64,000 bases of DNA, taken from Anthopleura xanthogrammica (lineage: Eukaryota; Cnidaria; Anthozoa; Actiniaria; Actiniidae). Of this stretch, positions 37,240-47,895 are shown one piece after another. The notes under the pieces are model-generated. The model searched no databases. It saw nothing but the letters and a program-made list of their open reading frames with translations, and was not told where the DNA came from. Made by a program: the position numbers and the translations under genes. The stretch is taken from NCBI GenBank assembly GCA_964019055.1, contig OZ025214.1, positions 6,447,358-6,511,357 of the forward strand. The letters are read 5' to 3'. Each line of letters begins with the position of its first letter. Positions within the stretch are counted from its first letter, which is position 1.

Positions 37240-40200
37240 TTAAACACCAGACCTAGACATGTTAAAAAACTCTATTTTCATTTCTAAAGCAAATGCATTA
37301 AGTTTCTCAACTCGGCAGTATATATCTTTGACAATCTGGTTGGTTGTCATTAGTTGGGCAGCGGACTTGATAGGCTTGCGCATGCTTGATACGGTCGTGG
37401 TTCTGGTTGTGCCAGCATTTTGGTGTCTTTGGACCTAAAATTAGAAGAATCAAAGAATTACTTTAATCTTATCTTGCTAGTTTATAAATTTTAAGATGTT
37501 CGCACCCTTTGGCATCGAAGGTAGTTTAGCGGTAGTGTACTCGGCTCTCAAATATGGGATCTCAGGTTTGATTCCTGTACCCCATTCACACCAAAACCTG
37601 TTTAGTTAAACTGAGTTTTTATTAAACAAAATGTTTAGAGACTAGAAAGCTTCAATGTAATTATTTTATCTCTAATCTGTTCAGTACAATATGAAGGATA
37701 GTTTATATGTATTATTTCATCAAAGAGTGAACATTGTTTGTAAATAATTTTCAAAACATGTTTAGTTAAACTGCTTTAAAACATGTTTAAGCTATAGTGT
37801 GAACGGGGTACTGGACTCGGCATCACATGTGAGTAGAGTTTGTTAGGTATCTCCCTTGATTTAAGGGTTTTTCTACGGGTTCTGAACCTGTTTAGACTAT
37901 TATCAGATTGAATTCGTTAAATACTGCTGTGTTCATTGATTACAGAGTCATTTACTCAGGGTTAGCCTCATTTCAGTGTCAAAATAAATATTCACAGAAT
38001 ACCAACGGCAATAGGCAATGTGCATCAAAGCTCACAAAGCACTCTGGAAAAGTGAGTTCTTTAAAAATGTAACAGGGAAATCAAAGGAACTATCAGAAAA
38101 AAATTAATCTGTTATTTTCGTCTTTTGAAATACTTACATTTCCATAGAAAATGTTGAAGGAAAAATTGTCACATGAATTTTTAGAGGAGCCAAAAAAGCA
38201 TAAGAACTCACTTTCCCAGAGTGCTTTGTGCTATAATTTTAAGCTCATGCACATTGGCTATTGCAAAGTAAAGAATACACAACTTCAACGATACAAACAC
38301 TTTGAAATTCCATGGAATTCACTGGAACATGAAAATATTCTATACACTGAAAATCCAGGCTTAACCTGAAACTGGAGCAGTCTAATATTCGATCTGAGTT
38401 AGCCGTGTCCTGACTTTGATTAGCCCAGAGCTTGTTTCAGGACTCAATAAAATTGTTTAGTACTTACCTTCTTCAAGGCTACATCGATTAGATTGGTCAT
38501 TGCCATAGAATCCTTAAGAACTGTCTTGATAATACGACGCGTTCCACTGACCCTGACGGAATTAGATCTCAGGGTGTTGGTAACCTCATCTAGTAAGTCC
38601 TTGTTCAACTTGAGTGACTGCGTCGTCTGTAGCGGAACAAATAGTAGCATTAGCTAGCTGAAATCTCTAAAGCAAGGTCAAGTACCTTTAACTAAACTAC
38701 CCTAAAAACTTATCATAAGGATCAATGGATATTATACACTAGGACCCTTCAAGAGAATTGTTTCCAAATCCTTGTCAGCTATATATACACTTTGGATCAC
38801 TTAATTTTTTTTTTCTTAGTAAGATATGTAAACCTTTTGTACTTAAGAGAAGATATCAGCAAAAATCGAACAAAATCAAAATTTGCCGGCAACAGTCAAA
38901 AATTCGATTTCGCTCATATTTTGGTATTAGGTAGGCCTATATGCGAGATATATCATGGTATGTTTCATTTGTCGAAATATGGCTTCATTTCCGAGAAAAA
39001 CGAGAAAAACGAATTTGTCAATAATTGACCCTTTGAGAGAGCCAAAATATATTCCAACTTCGGGGGGCTCGCGTGCCTTTGCAAAAATATCTACATGTTT
39101 AATTCTTAAACAACTGTTTGATATGATGTTTTAACTTTAAAAAGCTGAAATTTCATTGTCTTCCAATAAATTTATAATGGTGAAAAAAATTTATTTACCA
39201 GGGTACTTTGACGCCTTGTGAAAAGTAACGAATTTTCAAAACATCTTTTCACCGTGTGCTAAATATAATAAAAGACCGATATTAAGAAAATGAAAAGTCA
39301 AAATAATATTCTAACCGTGACTAAAAGCTTTTTTGGGGGTTTTTATTCTGCGACGAGAAATAAAAATTTAAAGTTGGAGAAATTTCAAAGAACGGCGGCC
39401 GGTGCGCTCAATCAAATGAATTTAAAAATTACCTAAAAGAGCAAAATATCGTAAGATAGCAAAGTACCACCTCAAGCTACTGCAGTAACACTACATGGTG
39501 TGGATTAATACAATTGAAATTAGCTCTAAGAAAGATGCAATTTTTCTAGATAAGAGTCGAAGCGGGTTCTTTTACAAATAGCCGTTGCGTGACCATAAGT
39601 GTGACCAAGGAGTCGGGAGACGCGGCATTCAACAAAGAATTAGGTGTGGCCTTTGATAACGCCGAGTCACGAATGTACATGTCACGTTCGCATTTACTAA
39701 AGGGAAAATCTACTGGAAATATCCTTTTACGTTTCAGCTTTTATAGAAGTAGGCTTTACTGGACCAACAAGGATTTTTACGGACAGTAATTATGAACCTA
39801 TACGCTTTAAGAAGAAAGAAATAAAAAGAAAAAATGTGTTTACTACGGGCTGTTAGATAAATTTTAAAACAGTCAACATTAAAAGTCTCGCCAAGTATAA
39901 CAAATTTCTCCAACTTTAAATTTTTATTTCTCGTCGCAGAATAAAAACCCCCAAAAAAACTTTTAGTCACGGTTAGAATATTATTTCGACTTTTCATTTT
40001 CTTAATATCGGTCTTTTATTATATTTAGCACACGGTGAAAAGATGTTTTGAAAATTCGTTACTTTTCACAAGGCGTCAAAGTACCCTGGTAAATAAATTT
40101 TTTTCACCATTATAAATTTATTGGAAGACAATGAAATTTCAGCTTTTTAAAGTTAAAACATCATATCAAACAGTTGTTTAAGAATTAAACATGTAGATAT

Positions 40201-41461
40201 TTTTGCAAAGGCACGCGAGCCCCCCGAAGTTGGAATATATTTTGGCTCTCTCAAAGGGTCAATTATTGACAAATTCGTTTTTCTCGTTTTTCTCGGAAAT
40301 GAAGCCATATTTCGACAAATGAAACATACCATGATATATCTCGCATATAGGCCTACCTAATACCAAAATATGAGCGAAATCGAATTTTTGACTGTTGCCG
40401 GCGTATGTTCGATTTTTGCTGACATCCCCTCTTAAAATCTAAGAAGCGCTGTTTTAAATAAACATTTTGTTTTTAGTTTATGTAAAATCCCACTTACGCA
40501 ATAAAATAATAAAGATGTTCGTCTAAACACGTCTCTATTGCTGGCGGGGTCAATCAACAAAAGTTGCGCAAATTTTTCTTGGAAGAAAAGGAATTCCTGA
40601 GCCGCCGACCTATCAAATATGAGAGGGTGGAGAACAGCTGAAACCCTGCCCTTTGAATTCTCTCTTGTTGGAGATTTAGGTATGCAGTAAGTAGAAGGAA
40701 AAATAATACTCGAGCTTACATGCATGTTATGTGAGTGATCAGTACAGAGGGTGTTTCAGGATTCGATAAATCTTGAAGGTATGTGAATTTGAAGAGGAAA
40801 GGCAACTGTTTCCAAAGGATTATTCTTAGTACATTAATTCTTCAAGAAACTAGATTCCCCAGGAGTAACGAAGCTATCTTTGTCGAACCAAAGGTATGGC
40901 GTACTCATCAAAATATTTGTTTAGTCAAACATTAGTATTAAACCCTGAAACAACCGCTGGGCTGATCAAAGTCACGACACGGTTAAATCACAAATCGAGT
41001 TGGAATTTAACTGATTAGATTTTGCAGAGGTAAAAAAACCGTAGAACTCGGAGAAAAATCCTCGAATCAAGGGAGAGCCCTAACAAACTCTACTCACATA
41101 ATGCCGAGTCTAGGAATCGAAAAGATGTAGTACTTACTGTCAAATTCTTGTTGCTTAAGTTCATTCCTTTCAACAACGCGTCCTTGATGTTCATATTTCC
41201 AGGACATGGTCCGTTACTTCTGATGTTATATGTTGATAACTAAAACATAATGGAGAAATCAGATTACAAATTATTCTCATTAAAACTATTAAATTTAATA
41301 AAAAGGATATTAGAATTATGTATATAGAAACGAATCTTCATAGGCAACTTTCTGTAATGATCAATTTTAATCAAGAGTTTAATTTTTCTTGACAATTTTT
41401 TTCATAAGAGTTTGTACTTTTTGAAGGTTTGAAGCAAAAATTCTCGTATGAAAACGCGGTA

Positions 41462-41492
<31 letters not shown>

Positions 41493-42665
41493 GGTTCTTA
41501 TATAGCGCATTTCACATCGTCTCAATGCGCTTTACAATTTTTTGACCAGTGGAGGACTTTACGGGCTGCATATTAAGGCGCTATTAGCAGCCGTGCAGCT
41601 TACAATCATGAGTGAATTGTTAGTAATTAGTGTTATGCCTCCAAATTGGGATAGATTGACATGTTTATATATTTTTTGCTTTATTAAGACATGATAATTT
41701 TGCCAAATGTGTAAGGTAATTTTTCCGGGAAACCATAGTTGAAAATTTGTGTCGATTTTATTTGGATAAATTGACCAAGTGTATATTCGCATATTTCCGA
41801 TTTTGAACTGAAAATACTTACAAGTCTTCCAAGTGCATACAGAGTATTGCTATTCAGGAAACGGGCCTTTTTGTAGAGTTCCCTGTAACAGATCTTTATC
41901 TGTATGGGTAGATTGACGTTCGAGTTGGAATCCTGACAGGACTGTCCAGGACATTCTTGGATGAATACAACTACGAAGATAGCTAACAACGTTGTAATCT
42001 TTGTGAATTCTGGAGAAAAGAAATAAGAGGAAAAAATCAGCAATCGTAAAAAAATTATTCATGTGAAAAAAAAATCGTAAAAAGTCTAACCATATGAAAC
42101 AAAAGTTGCAACAGAGATAAATTATTGCAATTCCAAATATTCATTTGAAAGGATAATTACGACTAGATATCAATCTTTCTTTCACTTTTGATTCTTTGTG
42201 TGCAATTCTATAAAAGTAGTTGATACTTTGGCTGTAAAGCTTATTCCGCCTCGTTAAAAAACAATACTATACTGCTGCTACGTCGAATTGATTTAAAAAT
42301 TATCGGTGGTTTGTCGTTTCCTACAGCTAAATTAACTCCAACAATAAGAGGATTTTGAGAAGGAAACTTAAAGATTTAACAATTGAACAAGAAGGAAACT
42401 TCATCACCGTGTTAAGTGAAATATTAGAATTGCACTGACGTTTCGGACGTTGGTCCTTCGTTGGAGTAAAAAGAGAGAGATTTGATAAAGAAAAGAGCAT
42501 TGAATCACCAGAAAATGAGCAGTGTTAGAATTAAAATTGTACCCTAAAAAATTCTAGGGTTGTCTTCGAAAAGATATAGTTATTGTGTCTTGTACTTTGC
42601 TTTGTCATCACTACTTGTTGAGTCAATGGAATGAAATGCTCAATAAAGCTTTACTTACGGTTCAT
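37240..42665 (-). CDS. Gene A: secreted helical cytokine-like protein, five coding exons
   Basis: Coding exons (minus): 42665-42659, 42009-41822, 41239-41138, 38626-38468, 37434-37240. All junctions are GT-AG with phases 1-0-0-0. The protein is 216 residues. The first exon codes only ATGAACC. Exon 2 completes a clear signal peptide (MNQFTKITTLLAIFVVVFIQ) and a helix with a Cys at its start (ICYRELYKKARFL). Exon 3 is a short linker containing PCPG. Exon 4 is helical (LKLNKDLLDEVTNTL ... VLKDSMAMTNLIDVALKK). Exon 5 ends in a helix with VEKLNAFALEM. No transmembrane segment follows the signal peptide. I recognise no named family from sequence. Exon pattern and length match class I helical cytokines, and exon order matches genes B and C downstream. 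Intron 3 carries a 1.6-kb inverted-repeat element, and intron 4 a split SINE and MITEs. A TATA box lies at 42,751-42,757. Confidence 0.78.
37503..37870 (+). mobile_element. tRNA-derived SINE split by a nested MITE
   Basis: A-box TAGTTTAGCGG (about 37528) and B-box GGTTTGATTCC (about 37565) start a SINE. Its body resumes at about 37813 with 'actcggcatcacatgtgagtagagtttgtt'. Between them lies an insertion with ends CCCCATTCACAC and GTGTGAACGGGG (about 37582-37810), flanked by TAC on both sides. It lies in gene A intron 4. Confidence 0.75.
37905..38365. mobile_element. MITE with nested hairpin in gene A intron 4
   Basis: Outer blocks match the 27.9-kb element ('gctgtgttcattgattacagagtca' and 'caacttcaacgatacaaacactttgaaattcca'). 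An inner inverted repeat 'caaagcactctggaaaagtgagttctt' / 'aagaactcactttcccagagtgctttg' (about 38034-38228) is absent from that relative, so it is probably a later insertion. Confidence 0.6.
38845..40437. mobile_element. 1.6-kb near-palindromic DNA transposon in gene A
   Basis: Arms of about 540 bp (38845-39389 and 39902-40437) are inverse complements with few differences, around a central 0.5 kb. Outer tips read AAGAGAAGATATCAGCAAAAATCG and, inverted, CGATTTTTGCTGACATCCCCTCTT. No transposase is present. The whole element lies in gene A intron 3, so a primary transcript could fold into a long duplex. Confidence 0.88.
40930..41125 (-). mobile_element. SINE body and tail, minus strand
   Basis: On the minus strand: B-box-like TCGATTCCTAGACTCGGC, the 'gagtagagtttgttagggctctcccttgatt' body, then a tail with 'gtgtcgtgactttgatcagcccagcggttg'. 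It ends near the donor of gene A exon 3. The tail is the unit amplified at 61.5-61.8 kb. Confidence 0.65.
41464..41492. repeat. (AAT)n microsatellite
   Basis: About nine ATA/AAT units, followed by 'gggttcttatatagcgcatttcacatcgtctcaatgcgctttac', which resembles a common marine-invertebrate repeat end. Confidence 0.85.
42659..42665 (-). other. 7-nt first coding exon of gene A
   Basis: ATGAACC followed by the donor GTAAGT. Joining in phase 1 to the acceptor after 42010 gives M-N-Q and an uninterrupted signal peptide. Gene B has an equivalent 7-nt exon, which makes this small exon credible. Confidence 0.75.
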
Positions 42666-42750
42666 GTTCGAATCGACACTTGATTTGCTTCCAGTAGATT
42701 TCTTTTAGTTTTCTCCAGTTCAAATGATGCTTTACCAATTTTCTATCCAT

Positions 42751-42757
42751 TTTTATA
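42751..42757 (-). promoter_or_regulatory. TATA box of gene A
   Basis: TATAAAA on the minus strand, 92 bp upstream of the ATG. Gene B has a TATAAAAG at a similar distance. Confidence 0.55.
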
Positions 42758-42759
42758 TC

Positions 42760-45214
42760 TATTTTGTGTTTCCTGTTGTTGGGCTCATGTTCTAAGTAAA
42801 GCATTCCGATACAGTAAACGATGTCAGATTCAGTTTTTTCAGTAACTATTACCACTACCAAGGAGGGATGTGCGGTTTTGGACGGATGGTCCCCCTCTAT
42901 CAAAGGAAAAATCAACTTCCGGTATGACGCAACAGGTGTATCGACGGGGTGTTTTTGACTGACTGACTTCTTGCAGGATGGCAACAACAACAACAACCAG
43001 CCCCTAAAAAGACGTGCATTCAATACTAAGAATCATTCAATTTTCCTCGAAAATCATAGATTTCGTATTATAACTGATATATTTCAAAAAAGATGCTCAA
43101 AATCCTATCAATTCTTAGCTGAAAATCATATTATTTGATTCAAATTATTTCACAATATTGCCACCTGTTCTTCTTGTTCGAGTCGGGATTTTTATTGCTT
43201 ACTTCCAAAATTAGACAAAAAATCGGCAAAAAACTTGTCTTCCTTTAAGGATGTAGTATCCAAATACCCAGTTGAATACTACAACCATTTTACTTGGCTT
43301 CAGCTCAGCTAAAAAGTCCAAAACAACTGGAAAAATCACCGCCGTAACTTAGATTATATTCTTCAGTTTTATCGTTAGTATTCGCTATTATATTTTACAA
43401 GGGAAACTCCCTTAAGGCGAGCAATTGTATGTTTACTTTTTCACTTTTATACTGACACCTATTCATCCTGTCGTTTGTTTTTGATGGTCGATAATATGTT
43501 AATAATATGAATATAATTTGACATATAGTTGGGGATTTTCCTACCAATTTTATGCCTTCACACTTGAAACCTACATTCCTCGCGACCTTTCATTTATGTT
43601 AGATTGTTGATCGTTCATAGATACAATGATTTCATGTAAAATTTCTAAGAAAAATATTTAAAAAATAGGAGAAATTTTACACTAATTACTTGTATGCATG
43701 TACTGTTTACATCTTACAATATTTTTTTTTGCTGAAACGGTGCCACGAGAATAAACTTTCCTGCTGAGTAAGCTAGCTTCGGTTTGATATTTCAGTTTTA
43801 TCTCTCCATTGAAAACTGGATGCAAATCATTCATGAAAACCTCGAGAAACAAGAATTTCTAACCCAATAATTCCCTACAAGAATTCCTAAGGCATAGAAA
43901 TGTTCGCGCGTTCCTCCGTTTTGACTATATAGATATTGCTAAAAATGGGATTTTTTTCATGAAAAAAGGATAAAAAAATAATCAAATCTGTCCACAATTG
44001 AAATATCTGTTAAACAATTTTAGCATATGATAATGTTATCCTTGGAAATTCCTTGGCATTTTTAGCAGAAATGGTCTTCTTCTGGTCATTAAGTTAGTGG
44101 TTTTTGTTCAACATATGGAGGTTTAGAATATTGCATTTTTGCTTTCATTATCCTTAACGTGTTCCTTAGCAGTTCTGATGGATTTATTTCATACAATATT
44201 CTCCATTTTTCACATTCTTTTAGATTTTTAATTGTTTTAAGTCGAAATAAAATTTTTGGATGAATGTAAAAAAATATATTTCCAGCTAGGCCTAATTTTC
44301 AAGTAAAATTAATTTTGAACTAATTTGCATGAAAACAATTCAAAATCATAAAACCAATTATGTAATAAACGCATGCAGAGAACTCCAACAGTTTATATGT
44401 TAAATATAGTATCAATTATAAGTTAATAATTACGAGACAGTTTATTACTTAAATAAAACCAAAGAAGACTCCCTAACATTCCTTACGTCCGGGGACTTAT
44501 CGAACCCACAACCACAAAAAAATATTTTCTATTTTTCTAGTTTTTTTGTTTATTTTTTTAGGTAATTTTTCTATTCTCATTGGAAAATTCTTTTGTTTTC
44601 ATTATACAATTCCTATATTTAACTTTGCTTAAAAAATGTCACTATTAAAATGAATTGCTAGTTATAACTTGATTCACACGCAAACATTTTAAGGCTTGAA
44701 GAAAAAAATTTCTCTCTTCGATTCGTAGAACAGTGCTGATTATGAAGAAAATACCTGTTGCTACGACTTCTAGTAAAGGAGGTTTATTTTCGCGCGCTTT
44801 TCTTGAGTGTCTACCGGAATGTAGAAGGCAGAATATTTAATTGAATATTTCTCTTCGATTCGTAAAAACAGTAACGACCACTTCCTCTTTTAAGGAAAAA
44901 GAATTAAATAGGAATATATAATGGCGTTCACAATCCACCATGCAAATTGTGTAACGTGAAAAACGCGGTCATTGTTAATATACATATGATTAGTACATAT
45001 AATTATTTCAGTAATGATCACTGAATATTGTCATTTTTAAATTTTAGTGCATGTGAGTGATAGTGTGAGAGATTCTATTATATATTATCATTACTAAGGA
45101 GAGTAGTTTTTACATGGGAATTCAGTTTCCCCCTACTACTATCCATTATCATTTTTTTTTTCCTGCTTTAATTTATATTCATTTATTTTCTTTCTGTAAT
45201 ATAATGGTATAAGT
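42760..45214. other. Gene A upstream region, no gene seen
   Basis: The proximal part may hold regulatory sites, such as an ATF/CRE-like TGACGCAA at about 42,923. The rest is AT-rich with no convincing exon or complete transposon. Confidence 0.35.
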
Positions 45215-45502
45215 AGAGTGCTTACACTATGTCCATGAAATAAAATCTAAATAGTTACTACCTAATAGTTTTTATTTAGTGACTATTAGTCACTATCACT
45301 CAACTGGAACAGCTTTAGTAGCAATACACAAGGGAAATCAAATACTCAAGACAATAGAAAGATAATACTTTATTTAATAGAGGCATACTTTATTGTTACT
45401 AAAGCTGTTCCAGTTGAGTGATAGTGACTAATAGTCACTAAATAAAAACTATTAGGTAGTAACTATTTAGATTTTATTTCATGGACATAGTGTAAGCACT
45501 CT
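45215..45502. mobile_element. Near-perfect hairpin element, 112-bp arms
   Basis: Left arm 45215-45326 and right arm 45391-45502 are inverse complements with about one mismatch, around a 64-nt loop. The arms start AGAGTGCTTACACTATGTCC. This near-identity implies a recent insertion or ongoing arm correction. Confidence 0.9.
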
Positions 45503-45519
45503 ATTATTAAACTAACAGA

Positions 45520-45665
45520 GTAGTCTAAGTGTTATAGAGTAAAGTCTCTTAACCCGTGAAATATATATTAGACTAATACACTTTAGTAGACCCTAATCCC
45601 ATTGTGTCTATTTCACTATTACACTTTAACAAGTAATTTTTTATTTTATGCGTTAAGTGACTTCG
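45520..45665. mobile_element. GTGAAATA-family MITE
   Basis: 'aacccgtgaaatatatattagactaatacactttagtagaccctaat' and 'cactattacactttaacaagtaattttt' are the inverse of blocks at 58,200-58,375. Boundaries are approximate. Confidence 0.6.
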
Positions 45666-45992
45666 CTCTATCTACAAACATCACAAATAGTCCTCTTTAG
45701 CTTCGTTGTTTGTTGTGCCCATTTTAGACCATGGGATGCAAACTTTGGGCGTTGTTTCTTTCATGAGTAAATATTTTAATTAAAGAACATTTCTCAAGGG
45801 AATGTCATGTGGTCATAAATAAGCAATTTGCATACGAAGCTAAAGACGGAAACCAAGACGGAAAACTTGTCTATGCGGAAGGATACTTCAAAAGCGCCAC
45901 ACCCTAAAGGTCGCTCACATTAGGGGACAGGACATTGCGGTTCTAAGAGATAATGCAACGACAGATACTAGTAATGCTACTTTATCGGTTTT

Positions 45993-46160
45993 CAGGGCTC
46001 GAAATAGCGGCCTGCCAATGGCCACAAAAGCCAGGCAAAACTTAAGGTTTGGCAGGCAAAAATAACGGTGAACTGTCAAATCAAAAATAAAAAAATAATA
46101 AAAAGGCAGGCAAAATTTACTGGACTGGCAGGCTATAAGTGTTTCCTATTTCGAGCCCTG
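45993..46160. mobile_element. hAT-like MITE with CAGGGCTCGAAATA ends
   Basis: 15-bp terminal repeats CAGGGCTCGAAATAG / CTATTTCGAGCCCTG. GGTTTT lies on both sides, perhaps part of a target duplication. The interior has repeated 'ggcaggcaaaa' blocks. Confidence 0.75.
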
Positions 46161-46271
46161 GGTTTTAGTGTTTTGCAGTAGAGATAATAATAGCATGTAA
46201 GCAGTAAACGACTATTTTTTATGTGAGCAATCATCTTGAAGTCTTGCGTATTACTTTATAGTTAGGACAGA

Positions 46272-46565
46272 CACGAGTGAAAAACGCACTGCGCATGCTC
46301 GGAAGTTCGTCTTGTTTACAAAGAAAACCATTGGAGATTTACCGGCGTTTAGTAAATCTCTAAAGTTAAGGCCGTTCGTGGAAAGTTAGTACTTATTTTT
46401 TCGAGACACATTAATTTAGTTGTTTTCTTTCCCTGGTCAAATAATACAAGAGAAATTCGCATAATACAAGACATGTAAATCTCCAATGGTTTTTTTCGTA
46501 AACTCGACTCGTCTATGAATTTTCTGCCGAACTTCCGAGCATGCGCAGTGCGTTTTTCATCCGTG
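46272..46565. mobile_element. Inverted-repeat element beside the ISL2EU transposon
   Basis: 'gtgaaaaacgcactgcgcatgctcggaagttcg' and 'cgaacttccgagcatgcgcagtgcgtttttcat' are terminal. Inner blocks 'aaaccattggagattta' and 'taaatctccaatggttt' also pair. Confidence 0.8.
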
Positions 46566-46990
46566 TTGCTAGGACACTATGCGAAATTCGGACACTGCAT
46601 GATGTATTTACTAGCTCGGGCAAACAAAGTTACTCTTACATTAAATATTTACTCAATGATTCATCTTTCGATGAACCCAAGCGATTAGTCAATAAATGAA
46701 GTTAAATCGATCTTAATAACGGGAAACTGAAAAGGGTCAGGCGTCTGGTGGAAGTGTGTCGACAATCCTGTGACTCCGGCTTCAGCTTCGAGGAATATCC
46801 CTCAACGTGACCAAACACGGTGTTGCGCAATCTAAGTGCAAATCTGTTATTTTTATAATTGTGATATGCGTGTGTTGCAACAGTGATCGCGTGTCGGGCA
46901 ATTCATTTCCTTATTTGGGTTAATAGATTCTTGTATAATAAATTTCGTTCCACTCCCTTCCCTTAAACTCCAGGCAATAATACCTCCTTG

Positions 46991-47782
46991 CAATACGCGC
47001 TTTCGGCAAAACGGTGCATCTTGGGTAATCAGGGCATTATAGCGTGACTGTGTGTCGAGTTCAAGGTCAATTTACAGTAACACAACTTCTACAATTGTAT
47101 CCTGTTTTATTATAAAAGGTAAGCTAAAATGAAAAAATATTAACATTCTTCAATGAAACAACAGCTAATTTAGTCTTACAAGATCTCTGGGAGTCATTTC
47201 AATGTAAAAGAGAGAAGATATATGGCAAAATGCAGCGCCGTCTTACGAGCGTATGTAGCCATGCGAAACGTAAACAAACGAGCTGTCAAGCAAATTATGC
47301 CTTCAAAAATCGGCTTTTTCGAAGTTTCAGAAGCTGTAATGAACACAGATTATTCTCTTTGAGATTTACTGCTTATGTGCAAAATTTTAAGACCAACAAG
47401 CTTTATTTTCATTTTTTTTGCGAAGCCAAATGATCGCTAAATGATTTCGATTACGATCTTTGGACTTTAATGGCGACAACTGAGACTAAGTTTCAGTCAA
47501 TATTTCCCATTTTTAAAGCAAATTCAATGATATTTCCGATATCTATCACCCAAAATACCTATATTTTAAAGAGCAAAATTGTTTTTTGTCGTTTTTTCGC
47601 TGTTTTATTTGAAATTATGTATTATATTTTGCCTTTTTTCGTCGTGAAACTAAAGAAACACACAACATCCCTATCGCTAAAAAGTCTCAAAACAAATCAA
47701 AAGTCTATATTTTCAGCGTTTTTAAAGCAAATTCAATGATATTTCCGCTATTTATCATCTAAAAAATCTTACTTAGTAATTC
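46991..47782 (+). repeat. Left terminal inverted repeat of the ISL2EU element
   Basis: 792 bp, inverse copy of 51918-52709. It contains two small open frames (67 and 89 codons) that recur identically in the right arm, showing the arms agree closely. A sub-repeat around 'tttatttgaaattatgtattatattttgcc' appears at about 47,600 and again at 47,810, just inside the arm. Confidence 0.9.
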
Positions 47783-47895
47783 ATATATACTTTTTTGTCG
47801 TTTTTCGCTGTTTTATTTGAAATTATGTATTATATTTTGCCTTTTTTCGTCGCAGAGGTCTGGTTTCTTTTTGGTGTTTATTTACGTAGTACTGT

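Noticed and set aside
37260..37434. Alternative frame of gene A exon 5 with several Cys (CWHNQNHD...)
   Set aside because: Wrong phase for the phase-0 junction from exon 4 and lacks the shared helix motif.
41464..41600. Possible tRNA or ncRNA near the (AAT)n tract
   Set aside because: Sequence after the microsatellite looks like a repeat end; no cloverleaf could be folded by eye.
42655..43023. 122-codon minus-strand frame over the gene A promoter and first exon
   Set aside because: Overlaps the TATA box and 5' UTR; the spliced ATGAACC reading gives a coherent signal peptide, this frame does not.
47230..47739. Two small frames in the left transposon arm, mirrored at 51,961-52,470
   Set aside because: Present twice only because the arms are inverted copies; low-complexity, no domain, no codon bias.
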